Below are positions 43,094-51,754 of a DNA stretch of 64,000 nt, piece after piece (the first letter of the stretch is position 1; each line of letters begins with the position of its first letter). The DNA comes from JAICMB01 sp963838885 (GTDB lineage: Bacteria > Acidobacteriota > Terriglobia > Bryobacterales > Bryobacteraceae), in contig CAWITB010000067.1 in assembly GCA_963838885.1 (NCBI GenBank), positions 73,257 to 137,256 on the forward strand. Direction: 5' to 3'. The notes under the pieces are model-generated. The model had not been told where the DNA came from. It was given only the letters and a program-made list of their open reading frames with translations, and did not search any database. A program made the position numbers and the translations under genes.

Positions 43094-43619
43094 CGGATAA
43101 CTTTATCATTGCCGGCATGCGCTACGCGGCGATGCTTGGCGCGGCCATTGCGGCTTGATTGCGCTTGCCGCGTCATGGTTTATCCGGACCAGGTTTCCCC
43201 CATGTTCATGACCTGAGTGTTAAGCCCATATTCCGACAGCCCGTATTCCGGCAACCAGGCCTGGACGGATCCACAACTTTGAGCCCGAACGTCAACGGTT
43301 TGTTTTCCCCTGCCGCCGCTTCCCCACGTTCCACCGGCTGAGATTTTGACGCGGGCGTTTTTGTCCGCGAGATCGCAAACTGGGTTCGCCAGCGGTATGG
43401 CTTTGCGCCGAAGACGTGCTGGATTGCCCACTGCAAGGAGATCCACGGCCTGCCTGTTGGCCGCGCGCGCCCAACCGGCGCGCCCGCAAACGCTCTCAGG
43501 AGTGCCCGCCAGAGCCGTCGCCCCGCCATGGCAGCACCTTCCGGCGCTTCGGAATGCTACCCAAAGATCCATGAACCGAGACCTCATTCCAATTTCATCC
43601 GCAAGCTCGGTACCGCCGG

Positions 43620-44025
43620 CCTCAATCGCCTGCCGGCCCTTGTCGCGCGCGCGGGTGAAAGGGCCCCGCCGAAGCGATCGCAAAGCGCGCCGGAGCCGGG
43701 GCCCTTGTCGCGCGCGCGGGTGAAAGGGCCCCCTGGCGGTTCGTGGAATTTTTCACGGCCAACGTCCGCAACAAAAATACCCGCGCGGCATTGCCCATGC
43801 CTGCAGCCGGTTTTTTCAGTGGTGCGAGGAGCGCGGCCTGGAACTTGAGCGCTTGGGTCCGCGGACGGCCGCAGCCGGGTTCACGGGAATGATCTGGCCG
43901 AGGATAAGCCAGTCAAACGGCATGCGGATAGCGGCCAAGTGCTGCTTGATGCTGGGAGCGGCCAAGGAATTCTGCAGACTCTCGGTATAAGAGGCGATGA
44001 TAACGGGCTGCAGCTGTCAAGGGCG
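43620..44025 (+). pseudogene. Relic of a tyrosine recombinase with tandem duplication and internal inversion
   Basis: On the plus strand the sequence encodes LPALVARAGERAPWRFVEFF, then TANVRNKNTR and (other frame) ACSRFFQWCEERGLELERLG, the SAM-like N-terminus of a phage-type integrase. At about 43858 the strand flips: the minus strand from about 44015 to 43860 encodes ASYTESLQNSLAAPSIKQHL and AAIRMPFDWLILGQIIPVNP, the continuation of the same domain. The catalytic domain is absent. A perfect 33-bp repeat (43635-43667 and 43700-43732) is a duplicated piece of the N-terminal coding sequence. The rest of 43094-43620 shows nothing recognisable. Confidence 0.65.
43635..43732 (+). repeat. 33-bp direct repeat, 65-bp period
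   Basis: Two identical 33-base copies at 43635-43667 and 43700-43732 flank a 32-base spacer. The repeated bases encode ALVARAGERAP of the integrase relic, so this is a local tandem duplication and not a CRISPR. Confidence 0.85.
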
Positions 44026-44088
44026 GCGCTGATTAGCGCGTCACAACTTACCCTTTGCGAGACGTTGAGGAGAGCCTTTAGGAACGCA

Positions 44089-44250
44089 TCAAATGTTGAA
44101 TCTCAGGAGTCTTGCATTCATCCTATGCTCAGCCATACGGCGCGCGCGCGCCCTGTCCTGCGCTGCTCTCCATTGCATTCCCGCCATTAACGCAAGGAGA
44201 ATGGCTACAAAAATGGCTACAAATATCGCTACAAATATGGCCGCTCCCAT
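44089..44250 (-). CDS. Small one-helix membrane protein (53 aa)
   Basis: The ATG at 44250 is preceded by TAGGAGA at a good distance. The protein opens MGAAIFVAIFVAIFVAILLALM, a single hydrophobic helix built from tandem FVAI units, and then has a charged tail (QDRARARRMAEHRMNARLL). It is not recognised. It lies among mobile-element debris but has a better ribosome site than most genes here, so I think it may be expressed. Confidence 0.5.
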   Translation of the reverse strand: MGAAIFVAIFVAIFVAILLALMAGMQWRAAQDRARARRMAEHRMNARLLRFNI

Positions 44251-44401
44251 GTGCAGTCTCCTACGAACAGTATAGGCCTTCCCAAGGCGATCACGGCTCG
44301 AAGAGTCGTCCAATGCAGAATGATCCTGAAAGCGGGAGCGTATCCAAGGCAAGGTGATCCTGAAACAGGAATCATGAGCTATGTTGCGGATGAATGCACA
44401 T

Positions 44402-44612
44402 TGAGATGCGGAACGCTGCAAACCTCCCGCCAGAACGGATCCAGGAGTTCCTACGGGCGAGCCGGGCGCTCTCGATTTCGCCGGCAAAACCGTAGCGAGG
44501 TCTACGCCTGGGTACAGGAGACGTTGGAGCAACAAGAGTACTTCGCAAAGACAAAGAAGGAGCGCGGCGTCATCCGCGCCTATCTGAGCAAAATCAGCGG
44601 ACGCAGTTTGTC
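44402..44612 (+). pseudogene. N-terminal relic of a DDE transposase, interrupted by an IS
   Basis: Across one frameshift the sequence encodes LPPERIQEFLRASRAL and RSEVYAWVQETLEQQEYFAK, then ERGVIRAYLSKISGRS, the start of a large DDE-integrase-type transposase. It stops just before the IS3-like element. The C-terminal end of the same protein reappears at 46030. Confidence 0.65.
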
Positions 44613-44684
44613 CCCCGCCCTGGAATTTAGTTGGACAGTGCTCTGGGAACATTTTGTGTAGAAAATGTTCTTAAGGAGCTATAC

Positions 44685-45077
44685 ATGTCGAATGCAACAA
44701 AACACGCTTCCGAGGCCGCCGAAGGAGCCCAGAGGGCGACTGAGGGGGCCTCGGAAGCGTCGCCCGCCGCTGGCGGGGGGCGCTGGTCGGCCAGGCGCAA
44801 AATATCCGTCATCTTGGAGCTGTTGCGCGGCGCCGACTTGGAGAGCACTTCTCGGAAATACCGGGTCACCACGTCTACGCTGACGGCTTGGCGAGATCGC
44901 TTCCTAGCCAGTGGAGAGGCTGGTCTGAAAAGCCGGGAGGTGGATGTGGATGACGAGGAGAAACGGCGCCTGAAGCCCGTTGTCGCCAACATGAGTGTGG
45001 AGAATGAACTGCTGCGCGAAAAAATCGCGCGGCTGGAGGACGGCCGCCCTTTTGCATCCTGGAAGTCGAGGCTATGA
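44685..45077 (+). CDS. IS3-like transposase OrfA (HTH)
   Basis: This 130-residue DNA-binding subunit starts at ATG 44685 with AAGGAGC five bases before it. After a low-complexity Ala/Glu-rich start it has a helix-turn-helix (RRKISVILELLRGADLESTS, then RVTTSTLTAWRDRFL) and a coiled leucine-rich end (ENELLREKIARLEDG). The stop overlaps the OrfB start by four bases (ATGA), instead of the usual frameshift window. Confidence 0.87.
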   Translation: MSNATKHASEAAEGAQRATEGASEASPAAGGGRWSARRKISVILELLRGADLESTSRKYRVTTSTLTAWRDRFLASGEAGLKSREVDVDDEEKRRLKPVVANMSVENELLREKIARLEDGRPFASWKSRL

Positions 45078-45967
45078 GCCGCACCGTCTCGCCTTCCACT
45101 CAGAAGCCCTATGGTGTGGCGCGGGTCGTTTCGGTATGGGATGTAGCACGCTCCAGCTTCTATGCCGCTCGGCAACGGACGCAGCAACCGCGGCAAGCTC
45201 AGAAACGCGGCCCGAAGGCGAACTCGGCTGAGCAACTGCTCACGGCCATTCGACAGTTGCTCGCCGCGCCACTTTTCACCGGGGAGGGATACCGGAAGAT
45301 CTGGGCGCGGCTGCGGCATCAGGGGATCCGGACCAGCAAAGATCGTGTGCTGGCGCTCTTGCGCGAGCATCAACTGCTTTCGCCGGCGCGTCTACCAACC
45401 GTGATCCCCGACCAGGCGCACGAAGGAACGATCACGACCAAGGCGCCGAATCAGATGTGGGGCACAGATGCCACGATGACGCACACCGGCCAGGAGGGCA
45501 GCGTCACCATTTTTGCCGCGATTGATCACTATACGGCCGAGTGCGTCGGCATTCATGCGGTCAAAAAAGCGACGCGCTTCGAAGCGCTAGAGCCGATCCG
45601 CCAAGGCATTCGGGAGCACTTTGGAGCCTTTTCCCGCGGCTGCGCCGTCGGCCTGCGGTTGCGTCACGATCACGGCAGTGTATATATGAGCGATGATTTC
45701 CAGAATGAAATCCAGTTTCTCGGTATCGAAGCTTCCCCCGCATTTGTGCGCCAGCCGGAAGGAAATGGATGCATCGAGCGCTTCTTCCGCACTCTCAAGG
45801 AACAACTGCTGTGGGTGCGCCGGTTCCATGATCTCGATCAGCTCCAAACGGCGCTGGCGGAATTCCGAGATCGGTATAACAGCGGCTGCATTCTCGAGCG
45901 GCTGAAATACCGCGCGCCGGCTCAGGCCCGCCGTGATTACTATCTTGAATTACAAGCAGTGGCGTGA
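45074..45967 (+). CDS. IS3-like transposase OrfB (DDE integrase core)
   Basis: This 297-residue catalytic subunit has an HTH_21-like N-terminal region (GEGYRKIWARLRHQGIRTSK) and an rve core with Asp132 (MWGTDATM), Asp199 (LRHDHGSVYMS) and Glu235 (GNGCIERFFRTLKEQ). All three acidic residues and the frame are intact, so the element may be active. Confidence 0.92.
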   Translation: MSRTVSPSTQKPYGVARVVSVWDVARSSFYAARQRTQQPRQAQKRGPKANSAEQLLTAIRQLLAAPLFTGEGYRKIWARLRHQGIRTSKDRVLALLREHQLLSPARLPTVIPDQAHEGTITTKAPNQMWGTDATMTHTGQEGSVTIFAAIDHYTAECVGIHAVKKATRFEALEPIRQGIREHFGAFSRGCAVGLRLRHDHGSVYMSDDFQNEIQFLGIEASPAFVRQPEGNGCIERFFRTLKEQLLWVRRFHDLDQLQTALAEFRDRYNSGCILERLKYRAPAQARRDYYLELQAVA

Positions 45968-46029
45968 TTCAATGAGTCGTTTACTCCCACTGCATTGTCC
46001 AATCCGTTCGGAGCGGAACACGCTCGCGC

Positions 46030-46295
46030 CCCTGCCGCAGCCAGGACAATGCGTTGGTGGAAGGCAAGAACGGCGCCATTATCCGCAAACACATCGGCTA
46101 CGGCCACATTCCGGCCGAGCGGGCCGAGGCGGTGCAGAAATTCTACGCCGCGCACTTCAATCCCTATTTGAACTTTCACCGCCCTTGCGCATTTGCGCGG
46201 ATCGAGTATGACGAGCGCGGCAAGCGCGAACGCAAGTATGGCGCCCAGGATTATCGCACCCCCTACGAAAAATTGAAATCGCTGCCCGACGCCGC
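46030..46295 (+). pseudogene. C-terminal relic of the interrupted DDE transposase
   Basis: Right of the IS the coding sequence resumes as DNALVEGKNGAIIRKHIGYG and NPYLNFHRPCAFARIEYDER, then YGAQDYRTPYEKLKSLPDAA. The Glu of VEGKNG is the last catalytic acid. The middle of the old transposase is missing, so a deletion accompanied or followed the insertion. Confidence 0.7.
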
Positions 46296-46360
46296 TCAAG
46301 ATGCTCGCGCTTTTGGGCCGGCACACAGGTCCACGGCGTGCAATAATTCAGGTTTCAGAC

Positions 46361-48139
46361 ATGGCAAGGTATTACGGCAGCGGCTTGCGGACCATCGTTG
46401 TCCTTATATTGCTCCCTGTTTTCACGGCCTTGGCGACGGCGCCGCCGGTCATCAAATCCGTTGCCTTGCATGGGACGCGTTTGCGCGTGAATTTGCAGAC
46501 ACAGGTGGGCCATCCTTACGACATACGAGTCATCGACGACGACGTGCGGCGGCTGTGGAGAACGGCGCGGTTTAACGACATCAAAGTGGAAACGGCGGAG
46601 GAGCCGGAAGGGACCGCCGTAGTCTTCAACGTGATCGAGAACCCGGCCCTGAAAATTCACGAATTCCGCTTCGAGCCGCACAGCTACGGCATCCGGCTGA
46701 ATTTGCCCGAAGGTACGCCGATCTCCGCCCTGCGCGCGCATCAGATCGCCCTGCAAGCCCGCGACGAGCTGGTTTCGAAGGGTTATGTCGACGCCGAAGT
46801 GGATCCGGAAATGGTTCCGGTCGCGGGGAACACGGTCGATCTGAAGCTCGCCATTCACGCTACGCGCGCGGTAAGCGTGAAGCAGATAGACTTCGTGGGG
46901 AGCCCGGGGCTGGACGAGAAGGAGCTGCGTGGAGCGCTGCAGGCGTTGCGCGTGCACCGGCTTGTGCCCAAGATACCGGGGATTTGGCAGGGTTGGCGGC
47001 TGTGGCCGTCGTACAGCCGGGAGGCGATTGGCGCGGATCTCGCCCGCCTGCATTCGCTCTACGTTTCGAAGGGCTACTTCGACGCCAAGGTGCGGCTGGA
47101 TGATGCCGAAATACAGGGCAAGGACGCAAGCGTGCGCATCTTCGTGGACTCGGGACCGCGCTACCGCGTTCGCGAGTGGTCGCTCGCCAAGACCGGCAAA
47201 CCTCCGGTAACGATTCAGGCCGGCCCCGATTATTCGAAGAATCTTTGCGACACGGTTTTCAAGCAACAGCGCGGCGCCGAGCGGCAGGGCATTCTCGATT
47301 TCAATGCGCGGATGCAGGTGCGGACCTCTGGGGAAGACTCCGGCGCCGATCCGGCGGTGGATGCGCCGGAGGCAGATGTAATGGTGGCGCTCGACGAGGG
47401 GCGTCCCTATAAAGTCGGACGCATCGAATTCAGCGGTTTGGGGCCTTTCAAAGACGAGGCCGCGCGCAGCAATTTCGTCCTCGACGAGGGCGAGCTGTTC
47501 GATCAGCAACTCTTGCGCAAAAGCGTGGAGCGGCTGAATCAAAGCTCCATGTTCGACCCGGTGGGCGTGCACGACGTGGTGATTCAGTCGGACGAAAAGA
47601 CCGGGGTGGCTTCGGTTAGCGTGCGGCTGCACGAGCGTAAACGCGGCGCCTGGTCGTTTTCGGGACCGGTGGGTCCGGCGAGCGTAGGAGGACCTTTGCA
47701 AGCCTCCATCATGTCGCGGCTGCCGGGGTGGGGGCGCGGCGTGTACGAGTTGTCGACGTACAGCCTGTCCTTGAGCGTTCTGGCGTTCGCGAGTCCGTTC
47801 GCGCCGATTCTGGGGCTGAGTACCAAAGCGGCGCTGCTGCCCATCGTGGCGCTGCGGCGGCCTTATTCGCCAGGACAAGGATGGAAATCGGGCTTCTTCA
47901 TCGCGCCGCAGCTTGGCTGGCAATACATGACGTTGGGCTACGGCATCACGCAACTCCAGCGGCGCGCGATTCCGTTGTTGCAGGGAGAGAACAGCGGCGT
48001 CCCGGACCTCGTCATCACGGTGGAAGGGTCGAAGACGGAAGGGCCGTTGTTCTGCGCGCCTCCCAAGCCCCGTTTTTCCGTCGCGCGGCGCGTGGCGGTG
48101 GTGGGCCTGCAATTCCTCGGCGCGCTGGCGTCGTTCTAA
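46361..48139 (+). CDS. Omp85-family POTRA-repeat protein with short C-terminal region
   Basis: Starting at ATG 46361 with a signal peptide (GLRTIVVLILLPVFTALATA), this 592-residue protein contains about four or five POTRA-like units: VIKSVALHGTRLRV, IHEFRFEPHSYGIRL, VSVKQIDFVGSPGLDEKELR, PYKVGRIEFSGLGPF, plus the Arg-rich YRVREWSLAK unit. BamA/TamA proteins use such units to build the outer membrane. Only about 150 residues follow the POTRA part, too few for a 16-strand barrel, so it may be a truncated or divergent member. The upstream region still belongs to the old transposase. Confidence 0.7.
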   Translation: MARYYGSGLRTIVVLILLPVFTALATAPPVIKSVALHGTRLRVNLQTQVGHPYDIRVIDDDVRRLWRTARFNDIKVETAEEPEGTAVVFNVIENPALKIHEFRFEPHSYGIRLNLPEGTPISALRAHQIALQARDELVSKGYVDAEVDPEMVPVAGNTVDLKLAIHATRAVSVKQIDFVGSPGLDEKELRGALQALRVHRLVPKIPGIWQGWRLWPSYSREAIGADLARLHSLYVSKGYFDAKVRLDDAEIQGKDASVRIFVDSGPRYRVREWSLAKTGKPPVTIQAGPDYSKNLCDTVFKQQRGAERQGILDFNARMQVRTSGEDSGADPAVDAPEADVMVALDEGRPYKVGRIEFSGLGPFKDEAARSNFVLDEGELFDQQLLRKSVERLNQSSMFDPVGVHDVVIQSDEKTGVASVSVRLHERKRGAWSFSGPVGPASVGGPLQASIMSRLPGWGRGVYELSTYSLSLSVLAFASPFAPILGLSTKAALLPIVALRRPYSPGQGWKSGFFIAPQLGWQYMTLGYGITQLQRRAIPLLQGENSGVPDLVITVEGSKTEGPLFCAPPKPRFSVARRVAVVGLQFLGALASF

Positions 48140-48657
48140 TCCAGTCATTCAATCCCGCACAGCCGCACGGACGCATTCCGGCAGGCCGCGCGCGCGACAA
48201 GGCCATCCCCCAGCGGCTTCGCTCCTCCTGCGCCGACGGCAGCTTCACTGGCTCTCACCGGCCTCGGACACGGCACGGATCGCGGCATCATCCTGGGACT
48301 TTCGGGTGAGCAGCCCGACGATCCGCAATTGCTGCGCGACGTCGCGGAATTGCAGGTGGCCGCGTCGCGGAAAGAAAACGTGCCTCGACGGGTTCGGCCG
48401 CACGCAGCGCCGCACGCGCCTCATGGAACGGCTCGGCTCCATCGGGGACCGGAATGGCCGCACGCTGACAGAACTGGCGGGCTCGGCGCATCGCCTCCGA
48501 GCCGAGCGGACCGGACGCTACGATAACGGGTCGGGGGTGCAGCTTTCATGCCCGGCGGACATCAAAGACTTGCAGGGCCGTGCCAAGGCCATTTCACTGC
48601 AATCGAGATATCGGAATGGACCGGAGGGAGCGGTATTTCTCGCCTGAACCGGTTAAC
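48140..48657. other. Gap with no recognisable gene
   Basis: About 520 bases. Plus-strand translation near 48255 gives ALTGLGHGTDRGIILGLSGE, which looks coding-like but matches no family I know and has no plausible start or full frame. I see no RNA gene or repeat. Confidence 0.4.
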
Positions 48658-49002
48658 TCACGCCGAAGTGTGTTCCACCACACCGGAGCCATGCTCCGCT
48701 GCGATCTCCAGATCGTGCATCTCGGCCTGCGCGCTCCCCCCATACCGGTTCAAGACAACTGCCAAAAATTGAATCGCAACCGAAATGGCGAGCCACACCT
48801 GCCAATGCGAGAGCAGTCCGCCCTGTATCGCGAACGCGCGCGTGAAGCCCAGGTCCGCGCCCAGCCGCCACACGCCCAGAACAAACGCCATCACCGCCGC
48901 GGGCGTCAGCAATGCCGCCGAAGCCAACGCGATGTGACGGTTCTTTCGTCTCTTCCGCGGCGCCACACGGGGACCGCTGCGAAGTCGAATGCGGACGAGC
49001 AT
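48658..49002 (-). CDS. Small two-helix membrane protein
   Basis: From the ATG at 49002 this is a 114-residue protein with an Arg/Lys-rich N-terminus (MLVRIRLRSGPRVAPRKRRK), then two hydrophobic helices (HIALASAALLTPAAVMAFVL, and WQVWLAISVAIQFLAVVLNR). The longer frame upstream is antisense to the oxidoreductase. It is divergent from that gene. The function is unknown. Confidence 0.55.
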   Translation of the reverse strand: MLVRIRLRSGPRVAPRKRRKNRHIALASAALLTPAAVMAFVLGVWRLGADLGFTRAFAIQGGLLSHWQVWLAISVAIQFLAVVLNRYGGSAQAEMHDLEIAAEHGSGVVEHTSA

Positions 49003-49023
49003 TACTGTAGAATCGAGTTTACC

Positions 49024-49299
49024 ATGCGCAAAATCAAAACAGCCATAATCGGTACCGGTTTTATGGGGAAAGTTCATGCCGAGCAGGTGCGCCGCCTCGG
49101 CAACGTCGAGATCGCCGCCGTCGCCTCCCTGACCGACCAGCTCGCCCGCGATTTCGCGGACGCCATTGGCGTCGAGCGCGCCACCGGCGATTACAACACC
49201 ATCCTCGCCGACCCCAGCATCGAAGCCGTTCATGTTCTAACGCCCAACGCGCTTGCATTACCCCATCTCGAAGGCCGCTCTCGAAGCCGGCAAGAATGT
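49024..49299 (+). CDS. Gfo/Idh/MocA oxidoreductase, N-terminal part (frameshifted)
   Basis: The Rossmann half reads MRKIKTAIIGTGFMGKVHAE (NAD loop GTGFMG) and reaches AVHVLTPNAL before one extra T at about 49252 destroys the frame. With the next entry it forms a 390-residue protein (49024-50197) of normal length. Confidence 0.87.
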
Positions 49300-50197
49300 T
49301 CTGTGCGAGAAGCCCTTCACCGTAAACGTCCAGGAAGCGCGCGAGCTCGTCGCGTTGGCGGCCAAGACCGGCAAAGCAAACTGCCTGGAACACAATCTGC
49401 GATACTATCCCGTCGTCCAACAGATTCGCCGCATGATCGAGGCTGGCGATCTCGGCGATGTTCTCATCGTTCAGGGCGTCTATTACCAGGACTGGCTGCT
49501 GTACGATACCGACTGGAATTGGCGCATTGATTCGAAGGAGAACGGCGCGCTGCGCGCCATGGGCGACATCGGCTCCCATTGGATGGACTTGATCCAGCAC
49601 CTCACTGCTCTCAAGATCACCTCCCTATGCGCCGATCTGCAGACCTTCCACAAGACTCGCAAGAAACCGCAAGGGCCCATCGAGACCTTCGCGGGCAAGA
49701 CGCTGCGGCCGCAAGATTACACCGCGGTTCCCATCGACACCGACGATTTCGGCGCGGTTCTGCTGCACCTCGGCGACCGCGCGCGCGGCGCCTTCTCGGT
49801 CAGCCAGATGTCGGCCGGATGCAAAAACAAGTTCACGATCGAGATCTACGGAACGAAATGCGGCGTGGCCTGGAACCAGGAGCGTCCCGATGAACTATGG
49901 ATCGGCCGGCGCAACACGCCCAACGAGATTATTCTGAAGGATCCCGCGCTGCTCTATCCCAAAGCCGCCGCCTACGCCGATCTTCCGGGCGGACATAGCG
50001 AAGGCTACGACGATTGCCACAAGCAGGTTTTCAAGCGCTTCTATGCCAAGGTGGCCGACCCTGCGGCGCCAGTCGAATATCCCACGTTCGAGGACGGCCT
50101 GCGCGGCATGATCCTGCTCGAGAAGGTCTGGGAGAGCGCGAAGAAGCGGGCCTGGGTCGACGTGGACGCGAAGGCCTCCGCGGGAGGTTCGAAATAA
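49253..50197 (+). CDS. Gfo/Idh/MocA oxidoreductase, C-terminal part (frameshifted)
   Basis: From HYPISKAALEAGKNV the sequence continues with the catalytic lysine segment CEKPFTVNVQEA, then NGALRAMGDIGSHWMDLIQH (conserved Asp and His). Members oxidise or reduce sugars with NAD(P); in several bacteria they form 3-keto-glycosides. The next gene is a DUF1080 protein, whose relatives cleave such products, so the pair may form a 3-keto glycoside pathway (inference). Confidence 0.87.
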   Translation: MHYPISKAALEAGKNVLCEKPFTVNVQEARELVALAAKTGKANCLEHNLRYYPVVQQIRRMIEAGDLGDVLIVQGVYYQDWLLYDTDWNWRIDSKENGALRAMGDIGSHWMDLIQHLTALKITSLCADLQTFHKTRKKPQGPIETFAGKTLRPQDYTAVPIDTDDFGAVLLHLGDRARGAFSVSQMSAGCKNKFTIEIYGTKCGVAWNQERPDELWIGRRNTPNEIILKDPALLYPKAAAYADLPGGHSEGYDDCHKQVFKRFYAKVADPAAPVEYPTFEDGLRGMILLEKVWESAKKRAWVDVDAKASAGGSK

Positions 50198-50199
50198 CA

Positions 50200-51006
50200 G
50201 TGAAGCCCATCGCCGCGGGGTTATTGTTGGCCGCTTGTGTGGTTCTGGCCGCTCAAACGGATGCGCCCGAAAACACGCTCACGCCGCAAGAGGCGAGCGA
50301 CGGTTGGGTGCTTCTGTTCGACGGCAAAACGATGGACAATTGGGTCGATCCGCGCCAGAAGACGCCGCCCGGGGATGCCTGGACCATTGAGGACGGCTGT
50401 CTCAAGGCGCGGAGCAAGCCGCGTATTACCGAAGACCTGTTTTCAAAATCTACCTACCGCGATTTCGAGCTTGCGTTCGATTGGCGCATATCCCCCGCCG
50501 GAAACAGCGGCGTGAAATACCTGATCCAGGACCACGTCTGGCTGCCGCGCGAACCGGGCAAGAAATTCGAGGAGCGCGTCGAAGACGCCTTGCTGCATCG
50601 CATCGCCGAGCGGCCCGAACGCGGCCAGGATTACGTCATCGGCCTCGAATATCAGATCACGGACGATAGCTCGAACCGCGACGCAACCGGCAATTTCAAG
50701 CACACGGCCGGCTCCCTCTACGGCATGTTCGCCCCCTCCAGCCACCCCGCGAAGGCCGTGGGCGAGTTCAATCGCTCCCGTATTGTCGTGCGCGGCAACC
50801 ATGTCGAGCATTGGATGAACGGCGTCAAGATCGTCGACGCCTCGCTCGACGATGCGGCCGGGCTGTCGGGATTCGAGAAGCGCTGGTCCGCTGCCCCGCG
50901 CGTCCTCGAGCTGCTGACGAAGCTGCCGAAGCGGGATTGCCCCTTCTCGCTGCAGAATCACGGCGATGAAGCCTGGTTCCGCAATATAAAAATCAAGCGC
51001 CTCTAG
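50200..51006 (+). CDS. Secreted DUF1080 (3-keto-disaccharide hydrolase-like) protein
   Basis: This 268-residue protein starts at GTG 50200, two bases after the oxidoreductase stop, with GGGAGG upstream. After a signal peptide (PIAAGLLLAACVVLAAQ) comes a concanavalin-like DUF1080 fold: WVLLFDGKTMDNWVD, YRDFELAFDWRISPAGNSGV, EYQITDDSS, ending SLQNHGDEAWFRNIKIK. Relatives hydrolyse 3-keto-glycosides. Its operon position supports that role. Confidence 0.9.
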   Translation: MKPIAAGLLLAACVVLAAQTDAPENTLTPQEASDGWVLLFDGKTMDNWVDPRQKTPPGDAWTIEDGCLKARSKPRITEDLFSKSTYRDFELAFDWRISPAGNSGVKYLIQDHVWLPREPGKKFEERVEDALLHRIAERPERGQDYVIGLEYQITDDSSNRDATGNFKHTAGSLYGMFAPSSHPAKAVGEFNRSRIVVRGNHVEHWMNGVKIVDASLDDAAGLSGFEKRWSAAPRVLELLTKLPKRDCPFSLQNHGDEAWFRNIKIKRL

Positions 51007-51060
51007 CGCGATCGTCGAATTGGCCCTGAACCCTGCGGAGTATCAGGGGATCGTACTTGG

Positions 51061-51265
51061 CCGGAACGTATTGTCGTGGATCTCGAGAGCCTGGCGGGCA
51101 CGCCGGTGATCCGCGGCACTGGTATGGCCGTCGAGTTCGACTGCTGGCCTCAGGCCAATTCGAGAGCGAGATCGCTCCAATTATCCGGGCTCGCCAAAGA
51201 GGACATTCTTCCGTGTCCCTCCTACGCCAGCTATCTTTCGCATGTACAAAGCATATCCGATCCGC
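51061..51265 (+). pseudogene. Relic of a DUF433-type protein
   Basis: WPERIVVDLESLAGTPVIRG and the following GMAVEF, then (other frames) LLASGQFESEIAP and LAKEDILPCPSYASYL, match the plan of DUF433 proteins, which often act as antitoxin-like partners. At least two frameshifts are needed. No start is visible and no toxin gene is beside it. Confidence 0.55.
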
Positions 51266-51269
51266 GCCT

Positions 51270-51754
51270 GAATGCTGCGCTCGCGCAGCTCTTTTGGCAT
51301 GGAACAAAAAAGGTTCCTGAGCGGCGGGTACTTTTCCTTGCTTCACTTTCTCTTGAACCAGCCTCAGGATCTGACCTTAAATCCGGTTCGCCGATCGCAC
51401 GCTCGGCGATGAAGCAAGCGTCAATGTGCCATCGGCCCCCACGGATCGCGGTCAGGCCAACCGTATTCGGCGATCCTTTGCCGAAATCGCGACGCAAGGT
51501 TATAGAAGCATGGTTGCGGAAGCATGGTTGCGATGGACTGCTTCGAGGCCCGCATCGCCGTGGTCCAGCCCTCCACTTTGGAGAAAGCTCCTCGCGTACG
51601 CGACGGTCTTCGACGCGCATCGCTATAAGCTCTCCCTGGAAAGCTTCGTCCACCGCGGCGTTCCAGCTTGGCACATAGCGGACGTCGGCCGAACCCATGT
51701 TTCAGCCGAACTATCGCACGGCTCGAAGGCTGTCACCCGCACTAAACTGAAACG
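51270..51754. other. Gap with no recognisable gene
   Basis: About 480 bases before the methyltransferase gene. On the minus strand from 51698 the frame reads MGSADVRYVPSWNAAVDEAF, weakly like the C-terminus of a solute-binding protein, but too short to support. No RNA or repeat is seen. Confidence 0.35.

Larger units (their letters stand above)
44631..46002 (+). mobile_element. IS3-like insertion sequence
   Basis: About 1.37 kb bounded by imperfect inverted repeats: TTGGACAGTGCTCTGGGA at 44631 and the reverse complement of TCCCACTGCATTGTCCAA at 45985-46002. It carries two overlapping transposase genes. It splits an older transposase. I see no clear target duplication, and a few outer bases may belong to it. 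Confidence 0.82.

Noticed and set aside
43635..43732. Two 33-bp repeats with a 32-bp spacer, like a minimal CRISPR
   Set aside because: Only two copies, no cas genes, and the repeat encodes part of an integrase relic; a tandem duplication explains it.
51270..51698. Minus-strand 155-residue frame resembling the end of a solute-binding protein
   Set aside because: Similarity is only a few residues long and no rest of the gene is present.
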